Source of the DNA: Luteimonas rhizosphaericola
Lineage (GTDB): Bacteria > Pseudomonadota > Gammaproteobacteria > Xanthomonadales > Xanthomonadaceae
DNA: 64,000 nucleotides
Assembly (NCBI RefSeq): GCF_029888045.1
Contig: NZ_JARXRN010000025.1
Location: 216,368 to 280,367, forward strand
Direction of reading: 5' to 3'
Shown: in pieces, positions 35,181 to 43,000 of the stretch
Position numbering within the stretch: position 1 is the first letter of the stretch
Layout: the number at the start of each line of letters is the position of its first letter
The notes under the pieces: model-generated
Told to the model about the DNA's origin: nothing
The model's input: the letters and a program-made list of their open reading frames with translations, nothing else
Database searches by the model: none
Position numbers and translations under genes: made by a program

Positions 35181-35336
35181 CGCACCCGCAACCGCACCCG
35201 CAACCGCACCCGCACCCGCACCCGCACCCGCACCCGCACCCGCACCCGCACCCGCACCCGCAACCGCAACCGCACCCGCAACCGCAACCGCAACCGCACC
35301 CCAACCGCACCCCCAACCGCACCCCCAACCGCACCC
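35181..35336. repeat. Hexamer tract with G-quadruplex potential
   Basis: About 156 bp built of CGCACC and CGCAAC hexamers, with about nine uninterrupted CACCCG copies at 35207-35260. Read on the minus strand this is a series of GGG runs separated by TGC, a canonical G-quadruplex pattern. It begins 25 bp after the porin terminator. Confidence 0.85.
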
Positions 35337-35442
35337 CAGCCCTGCAAGCCAAGCGCACCCGGGTGGTCGGCGCCACGCCGCAGGACGGAGTGGCATCGCA
35401 TGGAACGACTCGCCCGCGGATCATCTTCCGGCGTCTCGGCTT

Positions 35443-35535
35443 CCCGGATGCGGCTTACAGCCTTATCCGGGCTACGCGCCTGCCCGGGGCGGGCGCCACG
35501 ACCCGCGTAGCCCGGGTAAGCGAAGCGCACCCGGG
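35443..35535 (+). repeat. REP pair, family B then family A
   Basis: Family B (35443-35478) starts CCCGGATGCGGC and ends ATCCGGGCTACGCG, forming a CCCGGAT/ATCCGGG hairpin much like enterobacterial REP. Family A (35507-35535) follows after 28 bp. The same two families alternate in the array at 36765-37187. Confidence 0.75.
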
Positions 35536-35758
35536 GTGGATCCCCCGCGGCAGGTCAGGCCGTCTCGACGAAACTTCGGCAGACGAATCCGTCGTGCCGG
35601 TGCCCGTCGCATCGGATCTCCTGATCATCCAGCGGCGCCTGGCCTCGATGCGCATGTCCGCTGCCGCAACGGACGGCGGCCTGCATCCGGTTGTGCGGCA
35701 GCGGGTCCCGTGCGCCGCAACCGTTGCAATGCGGTCAAGCGCACGGAACGCGCGGCAC

Positions 35759-36673
35759 TCACCCCAGCCGCTGCAGCAGGAACGTCCACGCCGGCAGCGT
35801 GGCCAGCGACAGCACGATGCCGTAGCCGACCAGGGCCGCGGCCAGGCGTGGCGCCAGGCGGTGCGAGATGGCCAGCGCCGCGGCGGTGATCATCGGCGGC
35901 ATCGCCGATTCCAGCACCGCCACCTGCAGCACGTCACCGCGCAGGCCGACGCCGAGCGCCAGCGCCAGCGACAGCGCCGGCAGCAGCGCCAGCTTGAGCA
36001 GCAGCCCGGTGGCCAGCGGCGCGATCTCGTCGCGCGGCAGGCGTAGCTGGATCGTCAGCCCTACCGCCAGCATCACCAGCAGCAACAGCACGCCGGCCAA
36101 CCGCTCGAGTGCAGATGCGATCCAGACCGGTGGCTGTTCGGGCATCAGGGTCAGTCCGAACGCGAGCGCCCACATCGGCGGAAAGCGCGCGATGCGCAGC
36201 GCGATCTCGCGGCGGGTGGGCGGATGCTCGCCACCGTAGCGTGCCAGCACCACCAGCCCCAGCGTGGACAGCATCACGAAGGTGCCGAACTGGTCGTACA
36301 CCACCGCATACGGCAGCGCCTGCGCGCCCAGCAGCGCCTGCACCATCGGATAGCCGATGAAGCTGGTGTTGCCGAGCATCGTGCACAGCAGCAGCACCGC
36401 GTGTTCGTCGCGGCGCAGCTGCAGCCGTGGCGCCAGCAGCCGCAGCGCCAGCCACGTGGCCGCCGCCAGCGCCCAGGGCACCAGCACCAGCCCCAGCAGC
36501 GACAGGTCGAAGCGCAGCCGCGGCACGTGGATCAGGATCGCCGCCGGCAGGCACACGTACAGCACCACCCGGTTCAACGTCTCCGCGGCGTTGCCCGGCA
36601 GTACCCGCAGCCGCGCGAACGCCATCCCCAGGGCGAGCATCGCCAGCATCAGTGCGAAGGCGGCGAAGGCCAT
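35759..36673 (-). CDS. AEC-family transporter
   Basis: A 304-residue inner-membrane protein with about ten hydrophobic segments, the auxin-efflux-carrier (AEC) fold. LNRVVLYVCLPAAILIHVPRL near the start and LESAMPPMITAAALA in the second half match the two family repeats with their conserved prolines and Met/Ala motif; MLGNTSFIGYPMV is also typical. Bacterial members move dicarboxylates or other small acids; the substrate here is unknown. ATG at 36673, with a TATGAT box near 36709-36714. The region upstream is entirely repeats. Confidence 0.88.
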   Translation of the reverse strand: MAFAAFALMLAMLALGMAFARLRVLPGNAAETLNRVVLYVCLPAAILIHVPRLRFDLSLLGLVLVPWALAAATWLALRLLAPRLQLRRDEHAVLLLCTMLGNTSFIGYPMVQALLGAQALPYAVVYDQFGTFVMLSTLGLVVLARYGGEHPPTRREIALRIARFPPMWALAFGLTLMPEQPPVWIASALERLAGVLLLLVMLAVGLTIQLRLPRDEIAPLATGLLLKLALLPALSLALALGVGLRGDVLQVAVLESAMPPMITAAALAISHRLAPRLAAALVGYGIVLSLATLPAWTFLLQRLG

Positions 36674-36764
36674 CGGGACCGGTCACGCGTCGTGGGAGGA
36701 TCGCCATCATAGGCACGCGATCATGGCGCGCCATTGGCCGATGGATGCAGGCGGGCCGTGATCC

Positions 36765-37187
36765 GTAGCCCGGGTAAGCGAAGCGCACCCGGGGTGCCGC
36801 CGCCACGCCGCAGGACATTGACATGGACGGTGCGCCGGCTTTTGCGTTTCTCCCGGATGCGGCCTTCGGCCTGATCCGGGCTACACGGCTTTGGATGCGG
36901 GCGGACCCGTGATTCGTAGCCCGGGTAAGCGAAGCGCACCCGGGGTGCCGTCGCCACGCCGCACGACGTTGACATGGACGGTGCGCCGGCTTTTGCGTTC
37001 TCCCCCGGATGCGGCCTTCGGCCTGATCCGGGCTACGCGGCTTTGGATGCAGGCGGACCCGTGATTCGTAGCCCGGGTAAGCGAAGCGCACCCGGGGTGC
37101 CGTCGCCCCGCCGCACGACGTTTGACATGGATGTGTGCCGGCTTTTCCGTTTCTCCCGGATGCGGCCTTCGGCCTTATCCGGGCTAC
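36765..37187 (+). repeat. Tandem array of 151-bp units carrying REP families A and B
   Basis: Three consecutive units start at 36765, 36916 and 37068 (spacing 151 and 152 bp). Each has family A (29 bp), a roughly 58-bp linker with GACATGGA and GCGCCGGCTTTT, and family B (33 bp at 36852, 37004 and 37155). In the first two units GGCTTTGGATGC and a short linker lead to the next copy. The units are nearly identical, so the amplification is recent. Confidence 0.88.
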
Positions 37188-37192
37188 GCGGC

Positions 37193-37550
37193 TCGTTCGG
37201 TCCAGCACGCTGCAGCGCAACGGGCGCTCATCGCTGCGCGCGGCATGCCGCGCACACGGCAGCTACTCGATCCGGCCCGCCGAAGCACGGCGGGCGTTCG
37301 TTCGCGCACGAAGCAATGCTTCGCAAGCGCGCTCACTCGGTCCGGCCCGCTGCAGCGCAGCGGGCGTTCGCAGCTGCCGCGCGGCATGCCGCGCACACGG
37401 CAGCTACTCGGTCCGGCCCGCCGAAGCACGGCGGGCGTTCGTTCGCGCACGAAGCAATGCTTCGTCAGCGCGCTCACTCGGTCCGGCCCGCTGCAGCGCA
37501 GCGGGCGTTCGCAGCTGCCGCGCGGCATGCCGCGCATACGGCAGCTACTC
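37193..37550. repeat. Five-unit 70-bp hairpin array running into the putA stop
   Basis: The motif GGTCCGGCCCG (first copies degenerate) begins at 37199, 37269, 37339, 37410 and 37480, a 70-71-bp period with two alternating inserts that give a 140-bp super-period. Perfect hairpins seen include GCCCGCCG/CGGCGGGC, GCCCGCTGC/GCAGCGGGC, ACGAAGC/GCTTCGT and the nested AGCTGCC..GGCAGCT enclosing GCGCGGC/GCCGCGC. The last hairpin overlaps the putA stop codon (37545-37547). Confidence 0.85.
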
Positions 37551-40500
37551 ACCCAACGTCAGCAGGGAGGCGTTGCCGCCGGCGGCGGTGGTGTTGATGG
37601 TGACGGTCTTTTCGGTGGCGAAGCGCGGCAGGTAGTGCGGGCCGCCGGCCTTGGGGCCGGTGCCGGACAGGTTCTGGCCGCCGAAGGGCTGCACCCCGAC
37701 CACCGCGCCGATCTGGTTGCGGTTGACGTACACGTTGCCCACCTTCGCCCGCTGCACGATCCGATCGACGGTCTCGTCGATGCGCGAGTGGATCCCCAGC
37801 GTGAGGCCGTAGCCGGTGGCGTTGATGGCGTCGACCACCGCGTCGAGGTCGCTCGCCTTCCAGCGGATCACGTGCAGCGCGGGGCCGAAGTTCTCGCGCG
37901 TGAGCTGCGACAGCGACTGCAGCTCCCAGGCGCGCGGCGCGAAGAAGGTGCCGTGTTCGGTGCCCGCGCCCAGTTTCGCCTCGGCGATGAGTTTCGCCGC
38001 GCCCTGCATGCGCCCGGCGTGCTCGTCGAGCAGGCACTTGGCGTCGGTGTCGATCACCGGGCCGACGTCGGTCGACAGCAGGGCCGGGTCGCCCACCTGC
38101 AGTTCGGCCATGGCGCCGGCGAGCATGCCGATCACCTTGTCGGCGATGTCTTCCTGCACGAACAGCACCCGCGCCGCCGAGCAGCGCTGGCCGGCCGAGG
38201 TGAAGGCGGACGCCAGCGCGTCCTTCACCAGCTGCTCGGGCAGGGCGGAGGAATCGGCGATCAGCGCGTTCTGGCCGCCGGTCTCGGCGATCAGCACGCC
38301 GATCGCGGCATCGCGCGCGGCCATGGCGCGGTTGATCGCGCGCGCGGTGTCGGTCGAGCCGGTGAAGGCCACGCCCGCCACGCGCGGATCGGAGGTCAGC
38401 GCGGCACCGACGGTGGCGCCGTCGCCGGGCACGAACTGCAGCGCCGCCTCCGGCACGCCGGCCTCGTGCAGCAGCGTCACCGCGTGCCAGCCGACCAGGT
38501 TGGTCTGTTCGGCGGGCTTGGCGATCACGCTGTTGCCGGCCGCCAGCGCCGCGGCCACCTGGCCGGCGAAGATCGCCAGCGGGAAGTTCCACGGGCTGAT
38601 GCACACGAACACGCCGCGGCCGCCGAGCTGCAGCGCGTTGGATTCGCCGGTGGGGCCGGGCAGCGGCTGCGGCGCGAACTCGCGCCTGGCCTGCGCGGCG
38701 TAGTAGCGCAGGAAGTCCACCGCCTCGCGCACCTCGGCCACGCCGTCAGGGATGGTCTTGCCGGCTTCGAGCGTGCACAGCGCGATGAACTGCGGCATGC
38801 GCCGTTCCAGCAGGTCGGCCGCGTGCTCGAGGATCGCCGCGCGCGAGGCGGCCGGGGTCGCGTCCCACGCGGCCTGGGCGTCGACCGCATTGGCCAGCGC
38901 GCGCTGCACGGTGGCGGTGTCGGCGGCCTGCCACTGGCCCACCTGGCGACGGCGGTCGGCCGGGCTGGTGACCGCGATCATCGGCCCGGACGCCTGCGCG
39001 CCCGGGACCAGCGGCGCGGCACGCCAGCCGCCGTCGCCGGCGCGGGCGATGGCCGCCTCCACCTGGGAGGCGAGCGCGCGCAGCTGGTCGTCGTCGGCGA
39101 GGTTCACGCCCATGGAATTGCTCCTTTCAAAGCCCTGGCTGCGGTACAGGTCGACCGGCGGCGGGATGCGCGGATGGGGGATGGCGTCGAAGCCGGCCAC
39201 GACCTCGACCGGGTCGCGCACCAGATCGTCGATCGAGACGTCCTCGTCGCTGATGCGGTTGACGAAGCTGGAGTTGGCGCCGTTCTCCAGTAGCCGGCGC
39301 ACGAGGTAGGGCAGCAGGTCCTCGTGCGAACCGACCGGGGCGTACACGCGGCACGGCACGCCGAGGCGGTCGGCCGGAATCACCTCGGCATACAGGTCGT
39401 CGCCCATGCCGTGCAGTTTCTGGAACTCGTAGGAATGCCGGGCGCCGTCGCCCGCCCCTGCGCCGTCCGCCGACCGCGGACCGGCGGACGACGGCAGCAG
39501 CGCGCCCGCCATCCGGTGCACCGCCGCGATGGTCTGCGCGTTGTGGGTCGCGAACATCGGGTAGATCGCGTCGGTGTTCGACAGCAGCCGCGCGGCGTTG
39601 GCCAGGTAGCTGACGTCGGTGTTCGGCTTGCGGGTGAACACCGGGTAGCCCGGCAGGCCGTCCACCTGCGCGCGCTTGACCTCGCTGTCCCAGTACGCGC
39701 CCTTGACCAGGCGCACCGGGATGCGGCGACCGTGGCGGCGGGCGAGGTCGGCGATCCAGTCGATCACGAACGGCGCGCGCTTCTGGTAAGCCTGCACCAC
39801 GATGCCGAAGCCGTCCCAGCCGGCGAGCAGCGGATCGGCGAACACGCGCTCGATCACGTCCAGCGACAGTTCCAGCCGGTCGGCCTCCTCGGCGTCCAGG
39901 GTCAGGCCTATCGCGTGGCCCTTGGCCAGGCGCGCCAGCTTCAGCAGCCGTGGCGCCAGTTCGGCCAGCACGCGCGCGCGCTGCGCGTGCTCGTAGCGCG
40001 GGTGCAGCGCCGAGAGCTTGACCGAGATCGACGGCGCGGCGATCGCGTCGGCGAACGGGCCGGTGGCGCCGATGGCGTCGATCGCCGCGGCGTAGGCCTG
40101 CAGGTAGCGGTCGGCGTCGGCCTGGGTGAGGGCCGCCTCGCCCAGCATGTCGAAGGAATAGCGGTAGGCGGCGTTGGCGCCCTTGCGCGAGCGCGCGAGC
40201 GCCTCGCCGATGGTCCGGCCCATCACGAACTGGTGGCCCATGATCCGCATCGCCTGGCGCACCGCCAGCCGGATCACCGGCTCGCCCACGCGCCCGACCA
40301 GGCGCTTGAAGGCGTTGTGCACGTCGCGCCGGGTCTCGTCGGCCAGGTCGACCAGGTGCCCGGTCAGCATCAAGCCCCAGGTCGAGGCGTTGACCAGCAC
40401 CGAATCGGACTGGCCCACGTGCTTCTTCCAGTCCGCCTCGCCCAGCTTGTCGCGGATCAGGCGGTCAGCGGTGTCCTGGTCGGGGATGCGCAGCAGCGCC

Positions 40501-40817
40501 TCGGCCACGCACATCAGCAGCACGCCCTCCTCGCTGCCCAGGTCGTACTGGCGCATGAAGGCCTCGATTGCGCCCTGGTCGGCGGCGCGGGCGCGCACCC
40601 GGCGGACCAGGTCGGTCGCGGTGGCCCGGATCGCCGCGCGGTCGGACTCGCCCCAGCCCGGCGCGGGCTGCCGGGCGACGGCCAGCAGGGCCTGCACGTG
40701 CATGGCCTCGTCGAGCGCCCAGCCGGCGGTGATCGCCGCGCGCAGCGGCGCCGGACCGGGCGTGGCCGGGTCGGGCTGGACGGGTGCCGGGGCGGACGGG
40801 GAGGAGGAAACGGTCAT
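37545..40817 (-). CDS. putA: Bifunctional proline dehydrogenase / P5C dehydrogenase, without DNA-binding domain
   Basis: A 1090-residue enzyme that oxidises proline to glutamate. The FAD-dependent proline dehydrogenase half (about 70-530) shows SISVKLSALHPRYEHAQ, IPVRLVKGAYWDSEVKRAQ and the substrate-binding LVRRLLENGANSSFVNR near 510. The aldehyde dehydrogenase half (about 580-1085) has SPWNFPLAIF, AFTGSTDTAR, AETGGQNALI and the catalytic Cys near 880 in SAGQRCSAARV. E. coli PutA (1320 residues) begins with a ribbon-helix-helix repressor domain; here only about 35 Pro/Ala-rich residues precede the helical arm. An Ala/Gly-rich insertion lies at about 440-460. Regulation probably falls to the AraC gene upstream. 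Confidence 0.95.
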   Translation of the reverse strand: MTVSSSPSAPAPVQPDPATPGPAPLRAAITAGWALDEAMHVQALLAVARQPAPGWGESDRAAIRATATDLVRRVRARAADQGAIEAFMRQYDLGSEEGVLLMCVAEALLRIPDQDTADRLIRDKLGEADWKKHVGQSDSVLVNASTWGLMLTGHLVDLADETRRDVHNAFKRLVGRVGEPVIRLAVRQAMRIMGHQFVMGRTIGEALARSRKGANAAYRYSFDMLGEAALTQADADRYLQAYAAAIDAIGATGPFADAIAAPSISVKLSALHPRYEHAQRARVLAELAPRLLKLARLAKGHAIGLTLDAEEADRLELSLDVIERVFADPLLAGWDGFGIVVQAYQKRAPFVIDWIADLARRHGRRIPVRLVKGAYWDSEVKRAQVDGLPGYPVFTRKPNTDVSYLANAARLLSNTDAIYPMFATHNAQTIAAVHRMAGALLPSSAGPRSADGAGAGDGARHSYEFQKLHGMGDDLYAEVIPADRLGVPCRVYAPVGSHEDLLPYLVRRLLENGANSSFVNRISDEDVSIDDLVRDPVEVVAGFDAIPHPRIPPPVDLYRSQGFERSNSMGVNLADDDQLRALASQVEAAIARAGDGGWRAAPLVPGAQASGPMIAVTSPADRRRQVGQWQAADTATVQRALANAVDAQAAWDATPAASRAAILEHAADLLERRMPQFIALCTLEAGKTIPDGVAEVREAVDFLRYYAAQARREFAPQPLPGPTGESNALQLGGRGVFVCISPWNFPLAIFAGQVAAALAAGNSVIAKPAEQTNLVGWHAVTLLHEAGVPEAALQFVPGDGATVGAALTSDPRVAGVAFTGSTDTARAINRAMAARDAAIGVLIAETGGQNALIADSSALPEQLVKDALASAFTSAGQRCSAARVLFVQEDIADKVIGMLAGAMAELQVGDPALLSTDVGPVIDTDAKCLLDEHAGRMQGAAKLIAEAKLGAGTEHGTFFAPRAWELQSLSQLTRENFGPALHVIRWKASDLDAVVDAINATGYGLTLGIHSRIDETVDRIVQRAKVGNVYVNRNQIGAVVGVQPFGGQNLSGTGPKAGGPHYLPRFATEKTVTINTTAAGGNASLLTLGE

Positions 40818-40975
40818 GGGCGGGCCGGTCAGGGGCCGGCGCGACCGCCGGCGGGGCCGCGCGCGCGGTTGGCGCACGGCGGTCGGCCATTGTCGCCGCC
40901 GCGGTGTGGGCGCGGATTGAACGATTCCCCCGGCGCCGGCGCGGGCGGCGGCACAATCGGTCGCGTCCGGCCGCC

Positions 40976-41692
40976 TCAGCCCGCGTGCAGGCGCCGGTAG
41001 GCGCCCGGCGTCAGGCCCACCAGGGCGGTGAAGCGGCGGGTGAACGCGCTCTGGTCGCTGAAGCCGCAGGCCTGGGCGATGACGGCGATCGGCTCGGGCC
41101 CCTGCAGCCGATGCATCGCGGCCTGGATCCGGATCCGGGTCAGCAGCTGCAGCGGGGTGAGCTGGAACACCTTCTGGAAGGTGCGTTCGAGCTTGGACTC
41201 CGAGAATCCGGTGATCGCCCGCAGGTCGGCCACGCGCACGTGCCCGGCGTAGTGCTGGTTCATGTGCACCAGCGCCGCGTGCAGCGAGCGGTAGTCGTCT
41301 TCCAGGCCCTCGCGCCCGGCCAGGTCGCGGGAAATGCCCACCAGCCCCACCACCTCGCCGCCCACCCGCAGCGGGCGCTTGCTGGTCAGGCACCATCCGG
41401 GCTCCTGGTCGGAGAACAGGTGTTGCTCCAGCAGGTGGTCGATCACCGCCCCGGCCAGCACCTGCTGGTCCTGCAGCCCGTAGTTGGCCGCCAGCCCGCC
41501 CGGATACACGTCGCTGGCGCGGCGGCCGATGATGTCGCGGCGCGAGCGCAGGCCCAGCCGCCGCAGCATGGTGGCGTTGACGTGGGTGTAGCGGCCCTCG
41601 CGGTCCTTGATGAAGAACAGGACCTCCGGGATGGCGTCGAACAGGGCCTCGACCTCGGTGGCGTCCAGGGCGGGCGATGCGGGCTGGCGCAT
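40976..41692 (-). CDS. PAS-AraC-type transcriptional regulator, probable proline regulator
   Basis: A 238-residue protein with an N-terminal PAS domain (about 12-125: FDAIPEVLFFIKDREGRYTH and GLVGISRDLAGRE) and a C-terminal AraC DNA-binding domain. The two helix-turn-helix units are VADLRAITGFSESKLERTF and IAVIAQACGFSDQSAFTRRF. It lies 158 bp upstream of putA on the same strand. Since this PutA lacks its own repressor domain, control of proline use by this gene is a reasonable inference, like the AraC-type PruR of Pseudomonas. The ATG at 41692 starts MRQPASPALDA; an upstream start at 41761 is possible. Confidence 0.87.
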   Translation of the reverse strand: MRQPASPALDATEVEALFDAIPEVLFFIKDREGRYTHVNATMLRRLGLRSRRDIIGRRASDVYPGGLAANYGLQDQQVLAGAVIDHLLEQHLFSDQEPGWCLTSKRPLRVGGEVVGLVGISRDLAGREGLEDDYRSLHAALVHMNQHYAGHVRVADLRAITGFSESKLERTFQKVFQLTPLQLLTRIRIQAAMHRLQGPEPIAVIAQACGFSDQSAFTRRFTALVGLTPGAYRRLHAG

Positions 41693-42008
41693 GGGGCGGT
41701 CGGATCCTGCGCACGGGCGCGGCGGCCAGCGCGACCGGTCCGTCGGCGCCGGGGGGAACAAGCCCGGATTCTAGCCCCGCCGTGTCCCGCGCAGACGCCT
41801 GCGCCGGCCCGCGTCGCGGCCGTCGGCTTGCCCCTAAACCCTCGCGGCCGCTACCATTTGGAAGTTTTCGCGCGCCCGTGATGCGGGTGCGCCACGTTCA
41901 GACGCGGGTGGTGCGGTGGCGGGTTGCGCCGGCGTGGTGTCCGCAGTCATGAGCTCTTGAGGTTCGCAGGCGGCCCCCGGGCCGCGACCGATGACTGGGG
42001 TCTAGGCA
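41693..42008 (+). other. Upstream region of the cytochrome oxidase operon
   Basis: 316 bp between the divergent AraC gene and ctaC, without a gene. It should hold promoters for both directions. The best candidate is at 41828-41857 on the plus strand; the remainder up to the ctaC ATG would be a 5' leader of about 145 nt in which I see no known riboswitch. Confidence 0.5.
41828..41857 (+). promoter_or_regulatory. Candidate promoter of the cytochrome oxidase operon
   Basis: TTGCCC, 18 nt, TACCAT on the plus strand, with four of six matches in each box. It is upstream of ctaC, with no better match in this gap. Confidence 0.35.
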
Positions 42009-42977
42009 ATGATGCAGGCGCGTTTCTCGCGGTGGGGGTTGGCGGTACTGGCATCGTTGCCGATGGCGGCGCTGGCCGCGGATGCGAAGCCGTGGCAGCT
42101 GAACATGGGGCGCGGGGTCACCACCTCGGCGCAGAACGCGTACGAGGCGCACATGCTGGCGCTGTGGATCTGCGTGGCGATCGGCGTGATCGTGTTCGCG
42201 GCCATGGGCGTGGCGATGTACAAGTTCCGCCATTCACGCGGCGCGGTGCCGGACACCACCTTCACCCACAGCACGAAGCTCGAGATCCTGTGGACGGTGG
42301 TGCCGATCATCCTGCTGGTGATCATGGCCGTGCCGGCGACCGCCAAGCTGGTGGCGATGTACGACACCCGCGAGTCGGAGATGACCATCAAGGTCACCGG
42401 CATCCAGTGGATGTGGAAGTACGAATACCTGGGCGAGGGCGTGGAGCTGACCAGCCGCCTGGACCGCGAGTCCGACCGCCTGCGCCAGAGCGGCGAGCGT
42501 CCCGACGCCGCGGCCAACCCGCACTACCTGCTCGAGGTCGACAACGAGCTGGTCGTGCCGACCGACACCAAGATCCGCTTCGTGATCACTGCCGACGACG
42601 TGATCCACGCCTGGTGGGTGCCGGCGCTGGGCTGGAAGCAGGACGCGATCCCGGGCCTGATCAACGAGGCCTGGACCGAGATCCTCGAGCCCGGCGTGTA
42701 CCGCGGCCAGTGCGCCGAGCTGTGCGGCAAGGACCACGGCTTCATGCCGATCGTGGTGCGCGCCGTGCCGCGCGCCGAGTTCGACACCTGGCTGGCCGCG
42801 CGCAAGGCCGAAGACTCCGCGCCGGCCGACCCGTCGCAGGTGCCCGAGGGCGGTGACGGCACCTCCCCGCGTTCGGTCGACCCGGACATGATCGAAGACG
42901 TGCAGCAGGGCGAGGAGCCCGCCGCGCCGCAGGCGACCGACGCCGCCGCTCCCGCCGACGCGCCCAGCGCCGGCTGA
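42009..42977 (+). CDS. ctaC: Cytochrome c oxidase subunit II
   Basis: A 322-residue subunit that takes electrons from cytochrome c through the binuclear CuA centre. A signal peptide (ending AALAADA) and two transmembrane helices (about 48-70 and 92-112) are followed by the cupredoxin domain. CuA ligands are H in DVIHAWWVP and the cluster QCAELCGKDHGFM. The aromatic patch IQWMWKYEY is present. The last 55 residues form an acidic Pro/Ala-rich tail not needed for CuA. Two adjacent ATGs (42009, 42012) are equally possible starts. First gene of the oxidase operon. Confidence 0.96.
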   Translation: MMQARFSRWGLAVLASLPMAALAADAKPWQLNMGRGVTTSAQNAYEAHMLALWICVAIGVIVFAAMGVAMYKFRHSRGAVPDTTFTHSTKLEILWTVVPIILLVIMAVPATAKLVAMYDTRESEMTIKVTGIQWMWKYEYLGEGVELTSRLDRESDRLRQSGERPDAAANPHYLLEVDNELVVPTDTKIRFVITADDVIHAWWVPALGWKQDAIPGLINEAWTEILEPGVYRGQCAELCGKDHGFMPIVVRAVPRAEFDTWLAARKAEDSAPADPSQVPEGGDGTSPRSVDPDMIEDVQQGEEPAAPQATDAAAPADAPSAG

Positions 42978-43000
42978 CCGAATTCCAAGGCCATCGCCCC

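Larger units (their letters stand above)
35156..35758. other. Repeat-bearing spacer after the porin gene
   Basis: About 600 bp without a supportable gene. In order it holds a hexamer tract (35181-35336), a family-B REP (35443-35478) and a family-A REP (35507-35535). The remaining 220 bp (35536-35758) show no gene or motif I can name. Confidence 0.55.

Noticed and set aside
37193-37550. Possible integron or attC array
   Set aside because: The hairpins lack attC core sites, there are no cassette genes between them and no integrase is in the window.
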